Assembly (NCBI GenBank): GCA_002393095.1
Contig: DGII01000034.1
Coordinates: 1-45,232 of the forward strand
DNA length: 45,232 bases
Source of the DNA: Lachnospiraceae bacterium UBA3826
GTDB taxonomy: Bacteria; Bacillota; Clostridia; Lachnospirales; Lachnospiraceae
Reading direction: 5' to 3'
The notes beneath the pieces were generated by a model that saw only the letters and a program-made list of their open reading frames with translations, was not told the origin of the DNA and did not search any database. Position numbers and translations under genes: made by a program. Within the stretch, counting starts at the first letter, position 1. Every line of letters starts with the position of its first letter. This document shows, piece after piece, positions 15,742 to 26,362 of this stretch.

Positions 15742-17454
15742 ATGAATAACAGAGCGGATACATTCGGAAACTTTATTGATAAGGTGAGCAGGGTGCTGCC
15801 TAAGGTCGGGATCATCATGGTGCTTCTTCTTCTGGTGTATGCATTCGCATTCAGCCGGAATGAACATACAAGAATAACATCCGATGCGGGTACGGTTAAG
15901 AATCCGACCATGGAGATATCCGGCATAGGAGATGTTACCATGCCGTATTCTCTTAAGGCCAAGGCCGATACCAAGTATGTGATCAAAGACAGAATACCGG
16001 ATGAGATACCTGACAGATACGGTCTGATGTATTATGCCGTGTATTCGAGAACATGGGTATATGTAGAGGATGAGCTTATCGGGTCGTATGGCACGCAGCT
16101 TCCCTTAAGCGTGGGAAAGCTTATCGGTAATATCAGGGTCATTGTACCGATAGATAAGAAGTATGCCGGCAAGGATGTTACGGTGGTTCTTCAGCCCTAT
16201 TATAACCATACGATCGATATAACGCCCATTACATATGGTTATCTGGACGATCTGAAGCTTGGTATACTTTTTGAGAATATGCTGAGGATCGTTATATGCT
16301 CGATGCTCTTTACCATGCTTTTTGTTGCGGGAAGCTATGCAATATACCAATGGGGACACGGAACAAGTCTTAACAGATATATTCTTATATTCTTCACGTT
16401 CTTTGTGACTACTGTCATGATGTGGATCATATGCAGTTCGGATATCCCGCAGTTTTTCACGGATTGTAACGAAGGTGTCAGTCTTATATCCTTCCTCTGC
16501 CTGTCGTTAATGGGTGTGGCATTCATTGGCTTTGCCAAGAATGTGCTCAATGTCGGACATAAGGTATTAGAGATACTCTATCTTATAGGATGGCTGCTTC
16601 CGATAGCCAATGTTGCCTGCTTTGCAATGGGCATATGTGATCCTATGACGCTTCTTCCGCTCACACATATATATTTTGTGATAGGTGCGGTGATAGTGTT
16701 CATATACTCGGTCAAGGGAGCAAGAAAGTCTGTAACGGCAAGGATGATGGTGGGAAGTACCGTATTGCTGATAGTAGCTACGGCGGCAGGGCTTGCGGCC
16801 TTTTATATAGCACCCTCTAAGGGCTATGATGCCGTGATATTCGGAGTTGGACTTGTCATATACTTTTTCTCGCTTTTCGCAATCATAATGCACAGAATGG
16901 TGAGGATCATTGAAGAGGATAAGGCTATATCGACTTATAAGGAGATGGCCTTTAAGGATATGCTGACAGAGCTTAACAACAGACAGAGCTTCGAGCATTT
17001 CTTTGATAATATAGCGAAGCAGGGGGTTGAAGGTAAGAGCGTGACCCTTTTTATGTTCGATCTTAATTACCTTAAGGTCGTGAACGATAAGTTCGGACAT
17101 CAGGCAGGAGATAAGATGCTCATAGGGCTCGGTAAATGCTTAAGCAAGACCTTTGCCGGAGCCGGAGAAGCATACAGACTCGGCGGTGATGAATTCGCGG
17201 CGATAGTTGTGGGACATGCGGATGAGATACTGAGTATGGTTGACAGGCTTAAGGAGAATATAGAGGAATATAACAAGCTTAACGAGCATAAGATATCAAC
17301 CGCCATAGGATATGCAACAGGAAAATACAGAACAGACGATGTTGACTTCTATATCAGATTGTTCAGGGAAGCGGATGATATGATGTATGCCAATAAGGTC
17401 AGATGCCACAAGGAAGAAGGCATGGAAGTCCGCGATAACCGGCACGGAAACTGA
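15742..17454 (+). CDS. Membrane-bound diguanylate cyclase (GGDEF) with extracytoplasmic sensor
   Basis: The protein has 570 residues. An N-terminal helix (about 20-38) leads to an extracytoplasmic domain (about 40-185), then 7-8 membrane helices (about 185-395) in an arrangement resembling 7TMR-DISM receptors. The C-terminal GGDEF domain (about 405-565) has FDLNYLKVVNDKFGHQAGD and an intact YRLGGDEFAAI, so cyclase activity making c-di-GMP from two GTP is expected. No RxxD inhibitory site lies five residues before GGDEF. AAAGGAG precedes the ATG. Divergent from tetR, it might be a target of that regulator, but the candidate operator is far from its promoter. Confidence 0.88.
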   Translation: MNNRADTFGNFIDKVSRVLPKVGIIMVLLLLVYAFAFSRNEHTRITSDAGTVKNPTMEISGIGDVTMPYSLKAKADTKYVIKDRIPDEIPDRYGLMYYAVYSRTWVYVEDELIGSYGTQLPLSVGKLIGNIRVIVPIDKKYAGKDVTVVLQPYYNHTIDITPITYGYLDDLKLGILFENMLRIVICSMLFTMLFVAGSYAIYQWGHGTSLNRYILIFFTFFVTTVMMWIICSSDIPQFFTDCNEGVSLISFLCLSLMGVAFIGFAKNVLNVGHKVLEILYLIGWLLPIANVACFAMGICDPMTLLPLTHIYFVIGAVIVFIYSVKGARKSVTARMMVGSTVLLIVATAAGLAAFYIAPSKGYDAVIFGVGLVIYFFSLFAIIMHRMVRIIEEDKAISTYKEMAFKDMLTELNNRQSFEHFFDNIAKQGVEGKSVTLFMFDLNYLKVVNDKFGHQAGDKMLIGLGKCLSKTFAGAGEAYRLGGDEFAAIVVGHADEILSMVDRLKENIEEYNKLNEHKISTAIGYATGKYRTDDVDFYIRLFREADDMMYANKVRCHKEEGMEVRDNRHGN

Positions 17455-17479
17455 TTAAAGCATATGGCGGCGGAATATA

Positions 17480-18451
17480 ATGAGTAGTGTTATGTTATTT
17501 TTAGGTTTAATTTTCATAATCATATTGGCAGGACTCATGGCAACGGCATATATCATCTTTTATCTGTTGAGTGACAGAAGGGCCGATATCTCCGGCATCC
17601 TTAAGAGTGAACCGGGCGATAGGAAGAGCCGTATATACAGAACCAGAGTTCTTGACAGGGAATGGCTTCTTAACAGAGAGGAAGGAGTAAGGCTTCACAC
17701 CATAGTCTCCCATGACGGTCTTAAGCTGTCAGGAAGGTTATATATGGCAGACAGAGTATCGGATATGGTAAATGACAGGTATGTTCTTCTGGTGCACGGA
17801 TTCCACAGCAATGGTATCATGGAGTTTTCTTCCATAGCGAGGTTCTATCTTGAGCATGGTGTCAATGTCCTGCTCATAGATAACAGAGCCAGCGGAGAAA
17901 GCGAGGGAAGGTATATTACATATACCGCAAGGGAACAGACTGATGTTTATGCGTGGACTGAGCAGCTTATAGAGTATGCAAAAGGGACAGGTCATAGTCC
18001 TGTTATCTCTATACACGGAATGTCTATGGGAGCAGCAACAGCCCTTACTCTTACGGACAGACTGGATACGGCATATGTCCGCGCGATCGTATCGGATTGC
18101 GGATATACCTCTACAAAGGAGCAGATATTGTACACGTTGAAGCACATGCGGCTTCCTGCGAGACTTATGTATGGGCTGTACCGTTTTATGTGCAGATTAA
18201 AGGGGCTGTATGATCCGGACCGGTATAATCCGGTAGAACACCTGCATGATAACAGAATACCTGTCGTTATTATACATGGAGAAGAGGATGATGTGGTTCC
18301 TGAACATATGGCGTATGAGCTAAAGGAAGCATGTACCGGAAAGGGAGCCAGACTTATCTTGAACAGTCAGGCAGGGCACACAGAGAGCTTTTATGACAGC
18401 GAGGAATATAAGGAGGCCATCCTTGAAGTATTAGGGGTTAGTCCTGCATAG
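17480..18451 (+). CDS. Membrane-anchored alpha/beta hydrolase
   Basis: The protein has 323 residues. An N-terminal transmembrane helix (about 4-30) is followed by an alpha/beta-hydrolase domain. VLLVHGFHSNG (102-112) is the oxyanion region, GMSMG (180-184) the nucleophile elbow with Ser182, HGEEDDVVPE supplies Asp270 or Asp271, and AGHTE supplies His300. The substrate is unknown; such proteins are usually esterases or peptidases acting near the membrane. It lies 25 bp after the diguanylate cyclase and 16 bp before the DUF6062-like gene, probably in one transcript. Confidence 0.87.
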   Translation: MSSVMLFLGLIFIIILAGLMATAYIIFYLLSDRRADISGILKSEPGDRKSRIYRTRVLDREWLLNREEGVRLHTIVSHDGLKLSGRLYMADRVSDMVNDRYVLLVHGFHSNGIMEFSSIARFYLEHGVNVLLIDNRASGESEGRYITYTAREQTDVYAWTEQLIEYAKGTGHSPVISIHGMSMGAATALTLTDRLDTAYVRAIVSDCGYTSTKEQILYTLKHMRLPARLMYGLYRFMCRLKGLYDPDRYNPVEHLHDNRIPVVIIHGEEDDVVPEHMAYELKEACTGKGARLILNSQAGHTESFYDSEEYKEAILEVLGVSPA

Positions 18452-18467
18452 AGAGAAGGGGTTACAG

Positions 18468-19232
18468 GTGAAGGAAAGATTATATAATATACCGATAAAC
18501 GATGCTGTAAATGCACAGAGTGAATGTCCGCTCTGTTATATTGAGAGATCCATAGAGCAGGATATGTTGGATTTTGTACTGGGCTCAGGGTCTTCGTATA
18601 TGGAGAGCGATGTCAGGGACAAGACCGATAAGGCCGGATTCTGCAGAGAGCATTTTAAGAAGATGTATGATTACGGTAATACGCTGGGTAATGCGTGGAT
18701 CATGAAGACTCATATGAAGCGTATGATAGAGGAATCTGAGAAAGCATTCGGCGCATACAGACCCAAGGCATCGGGCGTTGCCTCCATTTTAAAAAAGAGC
18801 GATTCCAAAGCCACCAATTCCGTGACGGAGTGGGTAAGATCCAGACAGAACAGTTGTTATATATGTGACGGCTTCAGGGAGCATTATGACAGGTATCTGA
18901 AGACTTTTTTCGAGATGTATGCCTCGGATACGGATTTTAAGCGAAGAGTCCTTGAAGCAAAGGGCTTCTGCCTGCCACATTTCTCGGATATGCTTGAATA
19001 TGCGGGGACACATCTTAAGGAGAGCAGACAGCAGGAATTTGCCGATGAGATGATACCCATAATGAAGGCCAGAATGGAGAAGCTATACGGGGATGTATCA
19101 TGGCTGATAGAGAAATTTGATTATCGTAATAAAGATGCAGACTGGGGAGACAGTAAGGAAGCGCTTCAAAACTGCATGCAGCGGTTAAAGGGAGGGTTCC
19201 CTGCGGACCCTGTATACAAAGCCAAGAAATAA
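18468..19232 (+). CDS. Cys-rich DUF6062-like protein of unknown function
   Basis: A soluble protein of 254 residues starting at GTG after GAAGGGG. Repeated Cys/His blocks, ECPLCYIE, GFCREHFKK, SCYICDGF and GFCLPHFSDML, form two similar halves (about 15-75 and 120-180), suggesting a duplicated metal-binding module. I associate the pattern with DUF6062, from memory. It sits directly upstream of addB (11-bp gap), so it is translated with the AddAB recombination nuclease, but there is no direct evidence that it works with it. Confidence 0.66.
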   Translation: MKERLYNIPINDAVNAQSECPLCYIERSIEQDMLDFVLGSGSSYMESDVRDKTDKAGFCREHFKKMYDYGNTLGNAWIMKTHMKRMIEESEKAFGAYRPKASGVASILKKSDSKATNSVTEWVRSRQNSCYICDGFREHYDRYLKTFFEMYASDTDFKRRVLEAKGFCLPHFSDMLEYAGTHLKESRQQEFADEMIPIMKARMEKLYGDVSWLIEKFDYRNKDADWGDSKEALQNCMQRLKGGFPADPVYKAKK

Positions 19233-19243
19233 AGGGTACAGGA

Positions 19244-22200
19244 ATGAGTTTGAGATTCATCATAGGACCATCGGGTTCGGGAAAAAGTACATATATATGC
19301 GAAAAGACCGTCAAGGCTGCCGAAGATAATCCGAGGCAGTCTTACTTAGTGATAGTCCCCGATCAGTTCACCATGCAGACACAGATGGATTTTGTGAAAA
19401 AAAGCTCTGCAATGGGGATAATGAATATAGAGGTGCTAAGCTTCTTAAGGCTTGCTCACAGAGTATTCGAACAGACGGGCGGAGGAAATGTACCGGTACT
19501 TGATGATACGGGTAAGAACCTTATCTTAAGGAGACTTGCGTCAGAGGCAGGCGACAGGATTCCCTATCTTGCGGGAAAGCTTAATAAGCCGGGCTTTATA
19601 CACGAGGTAAAGTCTGCCATATCGGAATTCATGCAATACGAGGTGGACAATGAAAAGCTTAATAAGCTTATAGAGTATTCGGAAAAGGGTAATAAAATAA
19701 CACTTGTCAGGAAATTGAGAGATCTGTCCGTGATATACGGACTCTTCGAAGGATATATTAAGGACAGATATATAACTACCGAGGAAGCAATGGATGTACT
19801 GGCAAGAGAGATTTATAAGTGTCATATAGTACAAGACAGTATTGTCATATTCGATGGCTTCACGGGGTTCACTCCGATTCAGAATAAGGTTCTGGATGCA
19901 CTTATGGATGTGGCGAAGGATATAGAGATTACGCTGACTTTGGAGGATACCGGACAGGATGGCGAATTGCCGACCGGTCCGGTCAATGAAAGCGATCTTT
20001 TTGCCCTGACAGGGAAGACATATATAACGCTTAAGAAAATGGCTGACAGAAAAGGTATACCTGTAGAAACAATATATACGCAAGCAGGAAAAAGATATGT
20101 GAACAGTCCTGAATTGTCTTTTCTGGAAAGACAATTATACAGAGGAAGGGATACGGTATATGAGGGTGAGTGCAGGGATATACGGATAGCCTCATATAAG
20201 ACTATAAGAGATGATGTAAGAGGACTTGCATCGGGAATTGACAGGCTGGTAAAGGAGGACGGCGCATGCTACAGGGATATCGCCGTGATAACAGGCAATC
20301 TTGATGCATATGCCGGCGATATGGAGGAGATCCTGGATGACTACGGTATACCGTATTACATGGACAGAAATAAGGGGATAATACAGAATCCTTTTGCGGA
20401 ATATGTCAAATCCGCGCTGGATATAATAGTCAGTGATTACAGCTATGAATCGGTCTTCAGGTTCTTAAGGACCGGTTTTGCGGGTATGTCTTCGGAGGAT
20501 ACGGATATTTTGGATAATTATGTTAGAGCTACCGGCATAAAGGGAATGCGTGCATATCTCTCCCCCTTTTATAAGACGACGAGGCAGATGCGTACAGAAG
20601 GGGATGCTGCGCAGGAGCTGGAGAGATTAAACGATATTAGGCTTAGGTTCACGGAAGGCTTAAAGCCTGTCACGGATGCAGGCTTAAGAAGAAATAAAAA
20701 GCTCACGGCGGCAAAGATGACAGAGGCGCTGTATGACTTTATCTGTAATAACAGGTGTTCTGAAAAACTCAGAGCGTACTCTCTTGAATTTGATAAAGAG
20801 GGGGATTACACATCATCAAGGGAGTATGCACAGATATATGAGCTGACAATGAAGCTGTTGGAGCAGATACACGAGCTTATCGGGGAAGAGACTATGGAAC
20901 CCGATGAATTCCTTAAGCTTATCGAGGCAGGCTTTGATGAGATAGAAGTCGGCACAATCCCGCAGAGTGTGGACAGAGTGATAATAGGTGATATGGAAAG
21001 GAGCAGGCTTAAGCCTGTTAAATATCTGTTCTTCCTGGGGCTTAATGACGGCTGGGTACCTAAGGATACGGGAAAGGGAGGACTTATATCTGACGGTGAC
21101 AGGGAGTTTTTGAATGACTGTGATATCGAGCTCTCTCCTTCGCCGAGAAGCAAGGTATATATAGACAGGTTTTATCTGTATTGCAATCTGACCAAGCCCT
21201 CCGACAAGCTCTTTTTGTCCTATGTGACAATGGATGATGAACTTAGGGCCGTAAGACCGTCCGATGTAACTGTACAGATAGAGAGCCTTTTTCCCTCGGT
21301 TGTCAGGCAGACGGTTCGTTTTGATGATCAGATAAGTGCTGCGGGCAGAGAGGTTGAAGTCAGGGAGGCGTATGCCGGATATATACGCAGATTTGCATCA
21401 GGAATAGCGACCGAAGATGATATGGCAGGTATGCGTCAGGCTGCCGAGATACTTAAAAATGACAGTAAATCTCTTAAGCTTATGACGGATAACGCATTTT
21501 ATTCATACGACAGGAAGACTCTTAGCCCTTATATTGCCGGCTTGCTGTACGGAAGCAGACTGTATACCAGTATAAGCCGGCTTGAAACCTTCGCCGGCTG
21601 TGCCTACTCATATTTCCTTAAGTACGGGATGGGACTTAAGGAGCGGGAGATATACGGCATAGAAGCTACGGATATGGGAAGCATATATCACGGGGTATTG
21701 GAGATTTTTAACGGTCTTTTAAAAGAGAAGGGGATGGACTGGTTTGACTTTGATGACGAAACGGCTGAGGAACTCATAGAAAAGGCGGTAGATATTGAGG
21801 CTGCAAGATACACGGATGCGCTGCTTTTTGAAAATGAGCAGAACAGATACATAGTCGACAGAATGAAGAAGGTTATGCTTAAGACCGTAAGGACGCTGGC
21901 ATATCAGCTTAAGAAGGGGGAATTCAGACCGTATGATTATGAATATGAGTTCGAAAGGGAGGTTGGAACGGATATAACCTCTCTAAAGGTGAAGGGAAAG
22001 ATAGACAGGCTTGACCTTGATGTAAAGGATGACAGGGTGCTTATCAAGGTAGTTGATTATAAATCAGGTAATAAGGATTTCAGCCTGATGAGCTTCTATC
22101 AGGGCGTGCAACTGCAGATGGTGGTATATATGAATGCAGCTAAGGAGGCTGTGGGAAGGGAATATCCCGGACGGGAGATAAGGCCGGCCGCCATGCTCTA

Positions 22201-22678
22201 TTATCATATCGACGATCCTTTAATAGCGGTCGATAAGGAGGAGAGCGATGAGGCGATAAGCGCTAAGATACTTAAGGCACTCAGGACCAAGGGGCTTGTG
22301 GATATCTCCGAAGACATAATCCACAGTCTCGATACATCCGATACCCCGGAGTCTGATGTTATACCGGTATGCAGAGGCAAAAACGGGCATAAGTCATCCT
22401 CAAGAGTCATAAGTGAAGAGGGTATGAGGATCATAACGGAATATGCGGATAAGAAGCTTATAGAATTATCCGAAAGAATGGCAGGGGGAGATATAGGTAC
22501 GGACCCTTTTGAAATAAGAAAAAGCGCTTCGAATACGGAATACGACTCGTGCAGGTATTGCGAATATGCGGGAGTATGCGGCTTTGATCCGCATATGCCG
22601 GGCTACGAGAAGAGGATAATGTATGCAGACAGTGATGATACCCTTTTGGATAAGATGTCACAGGAACTTAAAGGATGA
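19244..22678 (+). CDS. addB: AddB subunit of the helicase-exonuclease AddAB
   Basis: The protein has 1144 residues, about the normal length. It is the AddB partner in double-strand break resection, functionally equivalent to RecBCD. IIGPSGSGKST (6-16) is the Walker A near the N-terminus. The inactivated-helicase core is followed by a C-terminal RecB-type nuclease domain with KVVDYKSG. Four Cys expected to bind a [4Fe-4S] cluster are present: Cys786 (in FAGCAYSYFLKYG) and Cys1103, 1106 and 1112 (in SCRYCEYAGVCGF). It is followed by addA 23 bp downstream. Assignment is secure. Confidence 0.95.
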   Translation: MSLRFIIGPSGSGKSTYICEKTVKAAEDNPRQSYLVIVPDQFTMQTQMDFVKKSSAMGIMNIEVLSFLRLAHRVFEQTGGGNVPVLDDTGKNLILRRLASEAGDRIPYLAGKLNKPGFIHEVKSAISEFMQYEVDNEKLNKLIEYSEKGNKITLVRKLRDLSVIYGLFEGYIKDRYITTEEAMDVLAREIYKCHIVQDSIVIFDGFTGFTPIQNKVLDALMDVAKDIEITLTLEDTGQDGELPTGPVNESDLFALTGKTYITLKKMADRKGIPVETIYTQAGKRYVNSPELSFLERQLYRGRDTVYEGECRDIRIASYKTIRDDVRGLASGIDRLVKEDGACYRDIAVITGNLDAYAGDMEEILDDYGIPYYMDRNKGIIQNPFAEYVKSALDIIVSDYSYESVFRFLRTGFAGMSSEDTDILDNYVRATGIKGMRAYLSPFYKTTRQMRTEGDAAQELERLNDIRLRFTEGLKPVTDAGLRRNKKLTAAKMTEALYDFICNNRCSEKLRAYSLEFDKEGDYTSSREYAQIYELTMKLLEQIHELIGEETMEPDEFLKLIEAGFDEIEVGTIPQSVDRVIIGDMERSRLKPVKYLFFLGLNDGWVPKDTGKGGLISDGDREFLNDCDIELSPSPRSKVYIDRFYLYCNLTKPSDKLFLSYVTMDDELRAVRPSDVTVQIESLFPSVVRQTVRFDDQISAAGREVEVREAYAGYIRRFASGIATEDDMAGMRQAAEILKNDSKSLKLMTDNAFYSYDRKTLSPYIAGLLYGSRLYTSISRLETFAGCAYSYFLKYGMGLKEREIYGIEATDMGSIYHGVLEIFNGLLKEKGMDWFDFDDETAEELIEKAVDIEAARYTDALLFENEQNRYIVDRMKKVMLKTVRTLAYQLKKGEFRPYDYEYEFEREVGTDITSLKVKGKIDRLDLDVKDDRVLIKVVDYKSGNKDFSLMSFYQGVQLQMVVYMNAAKEAVGREYPGREIRPAAMLYYHIDDPLIAVDKEESDEAISAKILKALRTKGLVDISEDIIHSLDTSDTPESDVIPVCRGKNGHKSSSRVISEEGMRIITEYADKKLIELSERMAGGDIGTDPFEIRKSASNTEYDSCRYCEYAGVCGFDPHMPGYEKRIMYADSDDTLLDKMSQELKG

Positions 22679-22701
22679 TAGCATAGGACGGAGATAGAGA
22701 A

Positions 22702-25700
22702 ATGGCTTTGAACTTAAGTCCGGCACAAAAAGAGATCGTGGAATTAAGAGATTGTAATATCTTAGTATCTGCCGCTGCGGGTTCCGGCAAGACAAGGGTA
22801 CTGGTTGAGAGGATCATATCCCGTATCATGGATGAAAAGGACCCTGTGGACATAGACAGGATACTTGTGCTTACTTTCACCAATGCGGCTGCGGCGGAAA
22901 TGCGGGGAAGGATAACAGAAGCTATCATGAAGCTGGCAAGAGAGAAGGGTGCCGGTGAACATATAAAAAGGCAGACAGCGCTGATACATAATGCCGAGAT
23001 AACGACTATAGACAGCTTTTGCCTTGGCATTCTTAAGAATAACTTTGCCGAGATAGGATTGGAGCCCGGATTCAGGGTTGTGAATGAGAATGAGATCAAG
23101 TCCGTGGCGGATGAGGTGTTGGATGAGGTGCTTGAGGAGGCGCTGGCTGATCCGGATGTGGAATGCAGGAGAGAGTTTTTTGACAGATTCGAGAGTAAGG
23201 ATAATCTTAAAAAGATAAGGAAAAGCATAGAGGATACATACAAAGAGGCTGATAAAGCGCCGTTCTTTAATGATTATATAGAGGAAAGGCGTTGTGATTA
23301 CAATGTGCAGGATGAAGATGAGCTTGGCTTAAGCGGCTGGGTATCAGAGCTTGTAAGTGACATAGAAGAAAGGATATCTGATGCCGGTAAAGCACTTGCT
23401 TCTCTGAGAGAGCAATGTATGACGGAAGGACCGGGGGAATATCTGCGCATCTGCGACAGTGATGAGAAGATCATAGACAGGCTTAAGGGGGCAAAGGATA
23501 TAAAGGAGCTCTGGAGCTGTCTGGGAGAGGATATAAGCTGGGACAGACTTCCTGCCAGGACGGACTGTGAGCAGGAGGTCAAGGAGAGGGCAAAAGAACT
23601 TAGAGAATTATATAAGGATTTAATAAATGACATAAAAAAGGATTTCTTCCAGATCTCGCCGAAGGTGCAGGCAGAGCATATGAGAGATACCGAAAAAGCC
23701 GTGAACGGACTGCTGGGACTGGTGAAGATGTATAAGGATAAGCTGGATGAAGAGAAGAGAAAAAGGGGCATCCTGACATTCTCGGACATTGAACATCTTG
23801 CTCTTGAAATACTGCTTGTAAAAGAAAACACAGGTTATGTTCCGTCAAGAGTGGCGCTTGATTACAGAAAAAGCTATAAGGAGCTGATGATCGATGAATA
23901 TCAGGATTCCAATCATATTCAGGAATGGCTCATACACAGCATTTCAGGAGAGGATGACGGGGTATATGACAGATTCATGGTCGGAGATGTCAAGCAGAGC
24001 ATATACAGATTCAGGAACGCCGACCCCACGCTTTTTATGGAGAAGTACGAACAGTACCAAAAGGGCGGCCGGCCGTTACGCAGGGTAGATCTGTCGGTGA
24101 ATTACCGAAGCAGAAAGCAGGTCCTTGATACTGTCAATGCCGTATTTAAGAAGGTTATGGACAGAAATATCGGCGGAGTGGATTATGATGAGGATAACCG
24201 GCTGAATTACGGAGGCTTGTACGAGGATAAATATGGCAGTGAAAGCCCGGATGTGTATAAAAGTGAGCTTTTGCTCTTGCAGAAGGATACCGTATCATCT
24301 TTATCCAAGGAGGAGCAGGAAGCAAGGCTCATTGCCGACAGGATAAAAGGACTCATAAAAGAACAGCCGATATATGATAGTGATACGGGCAGAAGCCGTC
24401 CTTGCAGGTTCTCGGATATTGTGATCCTGATGCGGGCGATACCGGCTAATATCGATGATGTGCGACGTATATACGAGGAGGAAGGGATTCCGGTGCATCT
24501 GACATCCAAGGGGGGGTATTTTGATGCACACGAGATAGTTACGGTGCTTAATTACCTAAGTATACTTGATAATCCGCTTAACGATATCGCATTTTACGGT
24601 ACGCTTGTGTCGATCTTTGCGGGTTTATCGGAAGAAGAAGCGGCTTTACTTAAGCTATCCGGTGAAAAAAACATATATCATTCCTTCAAAAGAGTATGTG
24701 ATGAGAGCGAAGCTTTTAATGACCTTAAGAGGATAGATGGCAATATCTATCAGGCGTTAAGAGAAAAATGCCTGTTATTTAATGAAAGATATACGCATTA
24801 CAGGAATAAGATACCCTATACGCCGGTGTACAGGCTGTTACGTGAGATACTTAAGGACAGTGACTATATCAATCTGATCTCGGCGTTTCCGGGGGGAGAA
24901 CAGAAGAAGGCCAATGTTCTGGCACTGCTGTCTAAGGCTGAAGGATATAAAAAGGCCGGATTTACCGGAATATTTGATTTCTGTAAGTACATAGAGCGTC
25001 TTCATAAGTATGAATCCGATGAGGGTGAGGTTATGACGCTTAGCGAAGACTCCGATGTGGTCAGGATTATGACTATGCACAAGAGCAAGGGTCTCGAATT
25101 CCCCGTGTGCATACTATCCGGTCTGGGAAGGAAATTCAATATGTCAGATTCCAAGGATGAGGTTATTTTCTCTCATGAGCTTGGACTCGGACTGGATCAT
25201 GTGGATACCCTGAGGCGGATCAAGACGTTGGATATTAGGAAAAAGTTCATTGCTTCAAGGATAAGAAGAGAAGCCGTATCAGAGGAGTTAAGGGTATTAT
25301 ATGTGGCAATGACAAGGGCGAAGGAGAAGCTTGTCATGGTGGCAACGGTAGACGATATCGATAAGGCAACGGCAGATTATCCGTATGATCCGATGAGCAT
25401 ATCCGGAAGATTGTCTATCGGAAGCTTTTATGAGGTTTTGAGACGTACAAGAGGTAATAATGACTGGGATGGTCAATGCTCTGAGATAGTCTTTACACCC
25501 GATAAAATGGGGGAAAAAGAACTTGCAAGTAACTTGCAAGCCGGACGAAAGAGAGAAGAGCTTACGGAAATTCTGACAAAGCTGTCAGAACACGATATGC
25601 GTATAGCTGATGAAATCAGGATTAAATTATCAACCAAATATCCGCATAAGGAGCTTGAAGAACTGTATACCAAAACATCTGTCTCTGAGCTTAAGATGGC

Positions 25701-26340
25701 CTCCATTCATGATGCGCTCATTAAGGAGGAGGCGCTTGACTTACCGGCTGAATTTTTCGAATTGCACGAAGAAGAGGAGTACATACCTTCTTTTGTCACA
25801 AAAAGGGAGGAGAAGATAACCGGAGCAAGGGTAGGAAGCGCATATCACAGGGTAATGGAGCTGCTTGATCTGTCGTTGGAGACTGCTGTGTGGAGCAAAG
25901 ATAAGATTGATGACAGTATGAATATCCACATTGAGTCCGGCAGGATATTAAGGGAAGAATACGATCTGGTGGATAAAGACAAGGTGGTCGGCTTTTTAAA
26001 CAGTGATATCGGAAAACGCGTATGCAGGGCTGCCGCAGAGGGCAAGCTGTATAAAGAAAAGCCCTTTGTTCTTGGAATAGCCGCTAACAGACTGAATGAA
26101 GGCTTTCCGGAGGAAGAAACCGTTCTTATTCAGGGTATAATCGATGTCTATTTTGAAGAGGACGGTAAGCTTGTCCTGCTTGACTATAAGACTGACAGGA
26201 TTAAGAGTGAGGAAGAGCTGATAAACAGGTATATGACACAGCTTGATTACTATGAGGAAGCACTTGCAAGGATAACAGGGATGCCTGTAATCAAAAGAGT
26301 GCTGTATTCCTTTGCCTTGGAAAAAGCGGTAGAATGCTGA
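22702..26340 (+). CDS. addA: AddA subunit of the helicase-exonuclease AddAB
   Basis: The protein has 1212 residues. It is an SF1A (UvrD-like) 3'-5' helicase fused to a C-terminal nuclease. LSPAQKEIVE (Q motif), VSAAAGSGKTRVLVERI (22-38, Walker A), LTFTNAAAAEMRGRI (motif Ia), LMIDEYQDSN (Walker B), GDVKQSIYRFRNADP (motif III), MTMHKSKGLEFPV (motif V), LRVLYVAMTRAKEKL (motif VI) and the nuclease motif LLDYKTDR near the C-terminus are all visible. It partners addB immediately upstream. The stop codon lies 9 bp from the convergent thiN stop. Confidence 0.96.
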   Translation: MALNLSPAQKEIVELRDCNILVSAAAGSGKTRVLVERIISRIMDEKDPVDIDRILVLTFTNAAAAEMRGRITEAIMKLAREKGAGEHIKRQTALIHNAEITTIDSFCLGILKNNFAEIGLEPGFRVVNENEIKSVADEVLDEVLEEALADPDVECRREFFDRFESKDNLKKIRKSIEDTYKEADKAPFFNDYIEERRCDYNVQDEDELGLSGWVSELVSDIEERISDAGKALASLREQCMTEGPGEYLRICDSDEKIIDRLKGAKDIKELWSCLGEDISWDRLPARTDCEQEVKERAKELRELYKDLINDIKKDFFQISPKVQAEHMRDTEKAVNGLLGLVKMYKDKLDEEKRKRGILTFSDIEHLALEILLVKENTGYVPSRVALDYRKSYKELMIDEYQDSNHIQEWLIHSISGEDDGVYDRFMVGDVKQSIYRFRNADPTLFMEKYEQYQKGGRPLRRVDLSVNYRSRKQVLDTVNAVFKKVMDRNIGGVDYDEDNRLNYGGLYEDKYGSESPDVYKSELLLLQKDTVSSLSKEEQEARLIADRIKGLIKEQPIYDSDTGRSRPCRFSDIVILMRAIPANIDDVRRIYEEEGIPVHLTSKGGYFDAHEIVTVLNYLSILDNPLNDIAFYGTLVSIFAGLSEEEAALLKLSGEKNIYHSFKRVCDESEAFNDLKRIDGNIYQALREKCLLFNERYTHYRNKIPYTPVYRLLREILKDSDYINLISAFPGGEQKKANVLALLSKAEGYKKAGFTGIFDFCKYIERLHKYESDEGEVMTLSEDSDVVRIMTMHKSKGLEFPVCILSGLGRKFNMSDSKDEVIFSHELGLGLDHVDTLRRIKTLDIRKKFIASRIRREAVSEELRVLYVAMTRAKEKLVMVATVDDIDKATADYPYDPMSISGRLSIGSFYEVLRRTRGNNDWDGQCSEIVFTPDKMGEKELASNLQAGRKREELTEILTKLSEHDMRIADEIRIKLSTKYPHKELEELYTKTSVSELKMASIHDALIKEEALDLPAEFFELHEEEEYIPSFVTKREEKITGARVGSAYHRVMELLDLSLETAVWSKDKIDDSMNIHIESGRILREEYDLVDKDKVVGFLNSDIGKRVCRAAAEGKLYKEKPFVLGIAANRLNEGFPEEETVLIQGIIDVYFEEDGKLVLLDYKTDRIKSEEELINRYMTQLDYYEEALARITGMPVIKRVLYSFALEKAVEC

Positions 26341-26362
26341 TGCAAAACGCTACGAACCGCTT
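26321..26362 (-). terminator. Probable terminator of the thiT-thiN transcript, overlapping the end of addA
   Basis: Arms AAGCGGT (26324-26330) and ACCGCTT (26356-26362) pair, with extra pairing inside after a small bulge. Read on the minus strand, the hairpin is followed by TTTTT (26321-26325). It lies partly inside the addA 3' end and across the thiN stop region, so it would serve the minus-strand operon. Confidence 0.5.

Noticed and set aside
19541..20134. Minus-strand frame of 197 residues inside addB
   Set aside because: It lies wholly within the well-supported addB gene and shows no recognisable domain.
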